Source of the DNA: Rhizoclosmatium globosum
Lineage: Eukaryota > Chytridiomycota > Chytridiomycetes > Chytridiales > Chytriomycetaceae
Direction of reading: 5' to 3'
DNA: 64,000 nucleotides
Assembly: GCA_002104985.1 (NCBI GenBank)
Contig: MCGO01000108.1
Coordinates: forward strand, 1-64,000
Positions 57,352 to 64,000 of the stretch are shown piece after piece; the first letter of the stretch is position 1, and the number at the start of each line of letters is the position of its first letter. The notes below the pieces were generated by a model. It was not told the DNA's origin. It ran no database searches and saw only the letters and a program-made list of their open reading frames with translations. The translations under genes and the position numbers were made by a program.

Positions 57352-60300
57352 ATGTCGAAAGGGTTACCGAAAGGAAGCAAAGCCGCTGGAGCAAGGTTAG
57401 AACACTTATTTCAGCGTAGCTTTTCTAATCGGAGTCCAGTCGAATTGCTGATCTTGGCTCCGGCACTCCTGCGTTTGGGTTTGGAGCATTTGGTGGAGGA
57501 GCTGCAAACCAGACGCTCTCTGCTGCGAGCATGTCCTCACTCCTTCCCGAGGACATTGAGCACTTGGACTCAGAACTTAAGGTTGGCTTGAATGCGGTTG
57601 TTGAAGTAGCTGCTGAAACCTGTATCAACAGGTTCTATTGAAGCGCTTGGCAAAGAAGGATGCCTTGACAAAGATTAAGGCCACTGATGACTTGAAAGTT
57701 TATCTCAATCAAGCTAACGACGCGGATCTGGCAAAGTTCGTCTTCATCTGGGTGTGTACATTGTTCTTCTTCTGGATCATGGCCAACTCAATGTCTCCTC
57801 AGCCCAAAATATTCAACAAAACTGCTCTAGACGTCGAACGAAAGATTCGGGAAAATATGATTGCGTGTCATTCGACTTTATTCACAAGACTGAAGAAGGA
57901 AATGGCACCTGTTCTCAAACAAGTCATTGGAACATGGCTTTGTTTGCAGTTCGATAACTCTGCGAACGAAGTTGCCAAGATTGCCACTGAGTCATTTCAG
58001 GTGCGAAGATCCCGATTTGATATTCTGGTTGTAACCTCCATCCCAACAAATAGAAAGCCTTTCCAAACAAACGTGCTGACGTTCTCTCCTTCTGTCAATC
58101 TGAAATTCATACATTCGTGAACGACAATATCGTTTACCATACAGTCGAGACCATGAGTGATGCTCGATACAACACACCTGAAGAAATGCTGTCAAAGTAC
58201 ATTCGCGTTGTTTCAGGATCTTTATTAATCATCTCTTGCCTTTATGGTACCTGGTTCCTTCACCATAAACTCATGCCTAACTCCATTCCCCAGAAACAAT
58301 CACTCCTCTTGACAACCTAAACATAACATTCGAACAACTCCTTGACACTCCGAAATTTTGGGAAACTGCGAAATCGCCACACGCGCCAATCCGTCGTGCG
58401 TTTTACACTCTTCTCAAGACATGGGCTCTTCTTTCCACAGCTTCGCCACTCGCTGACCAGCAGACCCTCCTCAAAACAACGTTCTTGAACGAATGCTTCG
58501 CAGACAAGGAGTCTTCAACACATGACGCGTTGTGGGACGCCGTGCTCTCGGTGACACAAAAGTACCCAACCTTATGGAACGCTGAAGACATCAAAAACAA
58601 AAAGAGTGCACCTGTGCGTTTATTCAAGTTTTTGGAAGGTGGTTGTTATGGAAGTGGTGGAAGCAGTTATCCTGCACTGCTCGCCCTCCTGGCGAATTTG
58701 CCGTCGGACTTCTTCAGCGAAGGCGTCGAGTTCCGTGACCGCTTTTTTGATTCGTTTTGGGCAGGTGTCAAGAGTGTTGGTGTGACGCCTGTGATTGGAG
58801 GTGTATTTGTCAAGAGTTTGCAAGAATGTTGTTTGTATTTGGTTCTGAAGTACGGGGATTCTGTTTTCAACCAAGCAGACAATAGCAAATTTATGGATGT
58901 TGCGCCTCGCGTGTTGGGATGGCTGGTTGAGGCATTGTTGTTCCCAGCTTTGGTAACTTTGAAGGTGAAATGAACACAATGTTGTACTAACATACGTCAC
59001 AGAATGCTGACGCTCAATTCAAACTTGGCAAAGACGACTTGCAGGTTGCTATCGCTGGTTTTATTGCCAAAATGTGCTCGACTTCAACAATTCCATCCGC
59101 GTACTCGGAATCACTATCGGCTTCACTTTGCGATGCAATCTTGTCTTCATTCGTTTTAGCTCAACGATTTGATGGCACGGATTTGTCTGTCGATGAGTTT
59201 ACATCATTCTGTGACGGTGCTTCTGGTCTTATCACCTGTTTCAGCGGAATGGAAGTCAAAAGCTTGCTGTTGAAGCAAAAAATATCCGAGTTATCTGAAA
59301 ATCTGGTAATCAAGTCAATAGAGCGGATTTCCAAGCGAGATGGTAAAGTGATCATTTTAAGAAATCTTAAATTAACACATTTTAACATAAAGAACACTTC
59401 ACGGCCGCCTCGAATATGTTCTCAAAGCTCCCTCCAACGAGCTCTTCACGCGTCACGCCTGTCATCTCTCTGCTTGCAAAGGCGTCACCACCCTTCACGC
59501 CTCTCATCCGTTCGCTACTTGCATACATCTCACTCTCTCAAGAGGATAGTGAATCACTACACACAACACTTGTCGAAACTGTAGTGATAAGTCAAGATTT
59601 AGAAGCCATTTCTGAATACCTGACAAATCTACCTGGTTCTGGGCTTGCAAAGATCAGATTGTCAGAATTTGATACACTTGTCGAAGGATTGGCAGAAGCA
59701 GGAACTGGGAAAGAAGTTGTCGTGAAGGCGCTTACTGTTGGCGCTGTTTCGGATATCGTTGTGACGAAAATCTTTGACTCGTTTCACTCAGAGTTGGATG
59801 CTTTTTGGACGTCATCAGTCGACGGAAAAGTGGAGAATCAGGAGAAAGCTTTATTCGCCATCTCCATCCTCAAGACGCTTGTTTCCAAAATCGCTATCAA
59901 TGTCGACATTGTAGCCAGAGTGTTGATGTTAGGAACTTTCCAGTTTGTTGCAGGTGAAGTGTCAGAAGGCGCTTTGGAAGTTTGGAACTTCTATAAAGAG
60001 ACTCAATCTGGAAACGAAGAGTTTCTTGATGTGGTAATGGAGGTCTGGAAAAGTTGCTTACTGGATGAGAACTTCCCTGGAACGTAAGTGGCTTTATAAC
60101 GTTCTATTCATCTCAAACAACAAATCTAGCGCAACAGACTTTGTCTTGCTATTCGAGCGTTTACATGATTTGTATTCGAGTGATCTTGCCATGGAGAAAT
60201 TGCTTTCAAAAGCGTTGCTTGACACTGATAGTTGGAGCTCATTAATTGTTCCATACAAGCAATCCAACAGCTCCCTCGCCATTATCGAATCTTCTTATCT

Positions 60301-62785
60301 CGGTAGTGAAGATGGTGGAATTCCCAATTCAGCAGATACCAGTATCGAAAACAGTGTGGTGGCTCGTGTCGCATGCACGTTAGCTGGTATTTTAGGCTCA
60401 GTTTCTGCAATCACTGAATCAGAAGCTCTATGCTTCAATATATTCCAGCTCGTTACGTTCAAGACACTTCTCGCTGATACACGCGCTACTAACGGCGTCC
60501 ACAACATTAAATTTGAAGATCCGTCTGATCAAATTGATGCCATTGTCTTGGATATTTTAGGAAAGCGTGACAGAACAAATACTTGGCCTACTGATGCCTT
60601 ATCTGCACTTCATTCAAAAACACCAGGAACATACTCTGAATTCAAGATTGCCTTATCAGGAGATTATTTGGAAGGACGAGTCTATTCGAAAATTGTTTCC
60701 AGTTTGTTTGATGATATGTCTGCCTCATCAAGACAATCTGTTGTCGATCTCGTCCAAGCATGTTTTGATTCAGGATATTATCATTTGGCTGTCCCTTTAA
60801 CGTACACTGCTCGCAAGTATTTGGATGCTGATCTTTCTGATACGTTCATTACAAAACTATCCCGCGCCTGTATGATTCCCAAAGTTGAACTTTCGAACTC
60901 CAAATCAATCGAAAAGACAGTCGCTGGGATTTCCATTATTACGAACTTGTTATACAACTGCAAAGATATTTCAAGTGAATCGTTCGCACTCCCTCTCAAA
61001 AATCTGGTCAAACAGTTCAGAGTTTGGTTTACGACAGCCAACGAAGTTCGAGCGGATGGGGTGATTCCTACATTGGTTTCACAAGTGGCACTATTTTTGC
61101 AGTGTATTATTGACAAAGGCGCGGAGTTTGACATCAATGTCGCGGGATTTGTCGTGGAGCTGACAAACATTATGATCACAGACGTAAGCTTTATTTCTCC
61201 TGATTTTCAAACAAACAATTTAAAATTTCTGCAGTTTAAGTCCTCTTACAAGCCGCTTTTGTTTAATTCTCTTGGTTTATATCAGTGTCTGACAAGTGCG
61301 GACCCTGAGACTTGGACATCCCTTGATAAATTTACCGATGACATTCAAAAGAGCTGCCTTGAGCATTTCATTCGTGAATGCTCTGCCGAACAACTGAACG
61401 TTTCATCAAAACCCCAAGCCGAATTGCAGTCTCGGCTTGCCTATCTTTGCAGCGAGATGGACTTCAATATTTTATTCAAACGCCTACCTCTCGACGAGGT
61501 ATTTAAATATCCGTTTGTATATCTAGTACTCATATTTCTTCAGTTTTCCCGTATTTTGTTCACCAACAACACAGACGCTCAAATCACAACATACCGCTTG
61601 TTGTCCAAAATGACGTTTAAACTAGTTGAAGCAATTAGCGTTCGTCTTGAAATGCGAATCCGCAGCGATGACGATGAAAATGGGTCCGAAAAATATATTG
61701 GAGAGGAACTGGCGAAAGGATTGTCAAAGGATTTGGTTCTGATGGAGCCAGATCATTTAATTGAGTCGAAGCAAAATTTGCATAATGCATTTGGAGTTTT
61801 GTTGTCGTGGATGGCGCTACTCGATCATTTTACTGGCGCGGTGAGTTCACGCACAAGGTACCGCGTATTCTGATGGTTTTTTAGACATACGATTTGAAGC
61901 GATACATTATCAACGAGTTAAAGGAATTGGATGCATTGCCCAAGCTTCTGGATTTCGTTTTTTACGCTCTTGGTGTTGGATACACAACGAAACCGTTTGA
62001 TTTAGCTGGCTGGGAATTCTCAGCTATTGAGATCGAAGGTGGGGCATTTTATTGCATTATTTCTCGTCTGACCCACATTCCAGGTCTTGACTTTGAATCT
62101 GAAATTGGAATCTCACTTCTTTGTGCTCACATCTACTACCGAGTCTTGCGAAATACTCCCGCACTGGCTAGAACTTGGTGGTCGAGTTGCAAAGATCGCC
62201 AGCTCACGCTTGCTGTCGAAACATATACCGACAAATGGTTCACGCCTTTGCTCGTTCAAGCAGAAATCGAACTTGTGCTTACAACTGGGCGATCTTTGCT
62301 CGAAGACGTTGATGTAAAGGCGTCGAAACAAAACCGAGAAATTAAGGCCGTTTACAACATGGATGAAGCCTCGGCTGATATGATTGTTCGATTCCCCGCT
62401 GCATTCCCTCTAAAGCCTGTCGAATTTACTAGTAGCAGCGGTGGAAGAACTATCGGAGTGGAAGAAGGAAAGTGGAGGGGGTGGATGATGAGCGCCAATA
62501 TTCTTGCGCAAAACACGGCTATTTTAGATTCTTTGAGTCTATGTTCCAAGAATATCAAGCTTCACTTCGAAGGAAAAGAGGAATGCTCCATTTGTAAGTG
62601 ATCTTTTGCATTGTCAAATAATTCTGACAATTTCTTCAGGTTATTCGGTTGTTGGTGTTATCGATCAGACAATTCCGAACAAATCATGCAGAACTTGCAA
62701 AAACAAGTTCCATAACGCATGTTTATTCAAATGGATTCGTACCAGTGGTAATACGCAATGTCCAATGTGTCGTAGCGAGCTCTAA
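57352..62785 (+). CDS. LTN1: E3 ubiquitin ligase listerin
   Basis: Listerin ubiquitinates nascent chains on stalled 60S ribosomes in ribosome quality control. From ATG 57352 the N terminus has ADLGSGTPAFGFGAFGGGA, SLLPEDIEHLDSELK, then after a 51-base intron VLLKRLAKKDALTKIKATDDL, the conserved N-terminal NEMF/60S-binding region. HEAT-like helical repeats fill about 58300-62000, including an undamaged 602-codon exon (60065-61873). LFALAVETYTDKWFTPLL-like sequence (about 62215-62240) precedes the RWD-like part. The RING is CSIC..CRTCKNKFHNACLFKWIRTSGNTQCPMCRSEL (about 62587-62782, split by an intron; listed in pieces here), with TAA 62783-62785. Listerin of this size, about 1,600 residues, is typical. 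Confidence 0.95.
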
Positions 62786-63880
62786 TTACGAATAAAGTAA
62801 ATCGTGTGGTTAATTTTGCTTCTTAACGCATTTCAAGCATGGTAGCCAAATAATGATAAGTACTTAGGCGTTGGAGATCACTTAGAGGGACGCGGGAGGG
62901 CTGAGCGACGGCTTATGACACTCAGGCGACGGGGCGTTGGACCGTTGTCACTGAACGTTGTGACCATTGTCCACATTTCCAGACAGATTGCTCATTTCTG
63001 GAAGATATTCTTGAACACAACGTTGGGATCACTAACATATTCTGACACTTCCCCTGTTCAATAATATCATCAGTAATAGTGGTAAACTGTTCAATTAAAG
63101 CCATCCAATAAAACCACATTACTCGTTGCATTTCGTTCTGGTTCGTTCCCCTCGCTGTCAATTGTACACCAAACTTTGTACACATGACATCATTGTACAT
63201 ATAGCGTTGTACACGTTAAACATTATGCCATACATTTAACATTGTTCATCGCACTTTACGTTGTACATCACATATGTTCGCGTTGTGCCATAACATCAAT
63301 TGTTGTTCATTGCACCATTGAACATTACTTGTTCGCGTTGTGCCGTAACATCAATAGTTGTCCATTGCACCATTCATTGAACAAAATTTGTACATATTTC
63401 ACATTGCGCTAAATATCAATCATACGTCTGCAGTACTACTTATTTTCGTTGCATTGAGAACTTATTACATCCTTGTGGCCACATTCGTTCTGTCTCGCAT
63501 ATTTTATCGTTGGCATAATCAAGTCGTTTTAATCGTTGACATTGGTTTCATTTTGCGTAGGTCCAGTTGATTGGCATTATCCATTGTCTGCATCGTTGAT
63601 TTACAACTTTCACTTCAGACATACTGATACATCCAATCATCGTTGACACTCATCGCAAGTCGTGAACCATTCAGCATTTATCAAATTGTTTGTCGTTCAT
63701 TGTTCATAGCAACTGCTTATCGGTCGCCTTGCGTTGTGTCCTTTTCGCGTCCTGCTCTAAGCCTGGGCTCATAACTTGTCAACCATTCTGCAAATTTATC
63801 GAAGACAAGACTGGAAGGAATGAAACTGGAACCCCGCCTTCAAGTTCCCGCCGTTGTCACATCTACCCACGACCAAAATT
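62786..63880. other. Repeat-bearing spacer at the right end
   Basis: About 1.1 kb has no supported gene. The stretch 63190-63440 is built of short recurring words (CATTGCACCATT, GTTGTAC, ACATCAAT, GTTCATTG), giving a degenerate satellite-like texture. Confidence 0.5.
63276..63376. repeat. Imperfect tandem repeat, period 55
   Basis: GTTCGCGTTGTGCC at 63276 recurs at 63331, and the following roughly 30 bases (through AACATCAAT..GTTGT..CATTGCACCATT) match with a few changes. Weaker relatives lie just upstream (about 63200-63270) and downstream (to about 63440). Confidence 0.7.
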
Positions 63881-64000
63881 ATGCTCAAAACACTTTCGGC
63901 CTGCTTCTTTGCCTGCGCTGCATACGCACAATCTGTAGTTCCTGGGGCATCTATTCCCTCACAAACAGATCCGAACACAACATCAAGCCTAATCCCAAGA
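63881..64000 (+). CDS. Start of a secreted-protein gene (truncated by window end)
   Basis: ATG 63881 opens 40 codons to the window edge. The first 17 residues (MLKTLSACFFACAAYAQ) are a textbook signal peptide: short basic n-region, hydrophobic core, and AYA-Q cleavage site. The mature part seen so far is Ser/Thr/Pro-rich with an N-glycosylation sequon (NTTS). The family cannot be told from this fragment. Confidence 0.6.
   Translation, partial: MLKTLSACFFACAAYAQSVVPGASIPSQTDPNTTSSLIPR

Overview
The window is dense, intron-rich eukaryotic nuclear DNA, most likely from a zoosporic fungus (probably Chytridiomycota). The basis is short GT-AG introns of about 45-70 nt, compact gene spacing, fungal-style housekeeping genes (PHO8-type alkaline phosphatase, PalB/calpain-7, COQ1, SWP1, VPS5, ATG9), and a centriole/cilium-linked gene (LRRC45) expected in a flagellated lineage. 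Phylum and species are inference.

Layout. 0-10.3 kb: end of an unknown gene, a triple-RING gene, a multi-pass membrane protein, an ERCC6L2 DNA translocase, an alkaline phosphatase, then an SDR-relic / DUF829 / SDR cluster. 10.2-14.6 kb: two F-box-like/LRR genes and LRRC45. 14.7-31.2 kb: calpain-7, COP9 signalosome CSN7, a bZIP factor, cornichon/Erv14, ZFPL1, PP1, UVSSA, a dihydrolipoamide succinyltransferase with two lipoyl domains, MAM33/p32 and serine hydroxymethyltransferase. 32.2-45.2 kb: a tandem pair of F-box-like/LRR genes, JMJD6, an FHIP-family protein, ATG9, ribophorin II/SWP1 and another F-box-like/LRR gene. 45.3-48.5 kb is sparse. 48.6-62.8 kb: COQ1, a second DUF829 gene, an F-box/ankyrin protein with an RNA polymerase II CTD-like tail, U2 snRNA, VPS5/SNX1, a sixth F-box-like/LRR gene and listerin. 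The last 1.2 kb is spacer with a degenerate repeat and the start of a secreted-protein gene.

Most notable. (1) The protein at 51.6-52.9 kb joins an F-box-like N terminus and ankyrin repeats to about 15 heptads closely resembling the Pol II CTD consensus YSPTSPS. I know of no described protein with this architecture. (2) Six loci encode F-box-like plus plant-type (GxIP) LRR proteins that share a linker motif and a C-terminal cap. With CSN7, listerin and a RING gene, ubiquitin-ligase components are well represented here.

Data caveat. Several conserved genes carry apparent frameshifts that would be repaired by one extra base in a short homopolymer (clear in SHMT, MAM33, JMJD6 and an LRR gene). 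This pattern suggests uncorrected long-read indels more than simultaneous gene death. Gene spans are therefore given from first to last recognisable codon. Exon boundaries are quoted only where the splice sites could be read.
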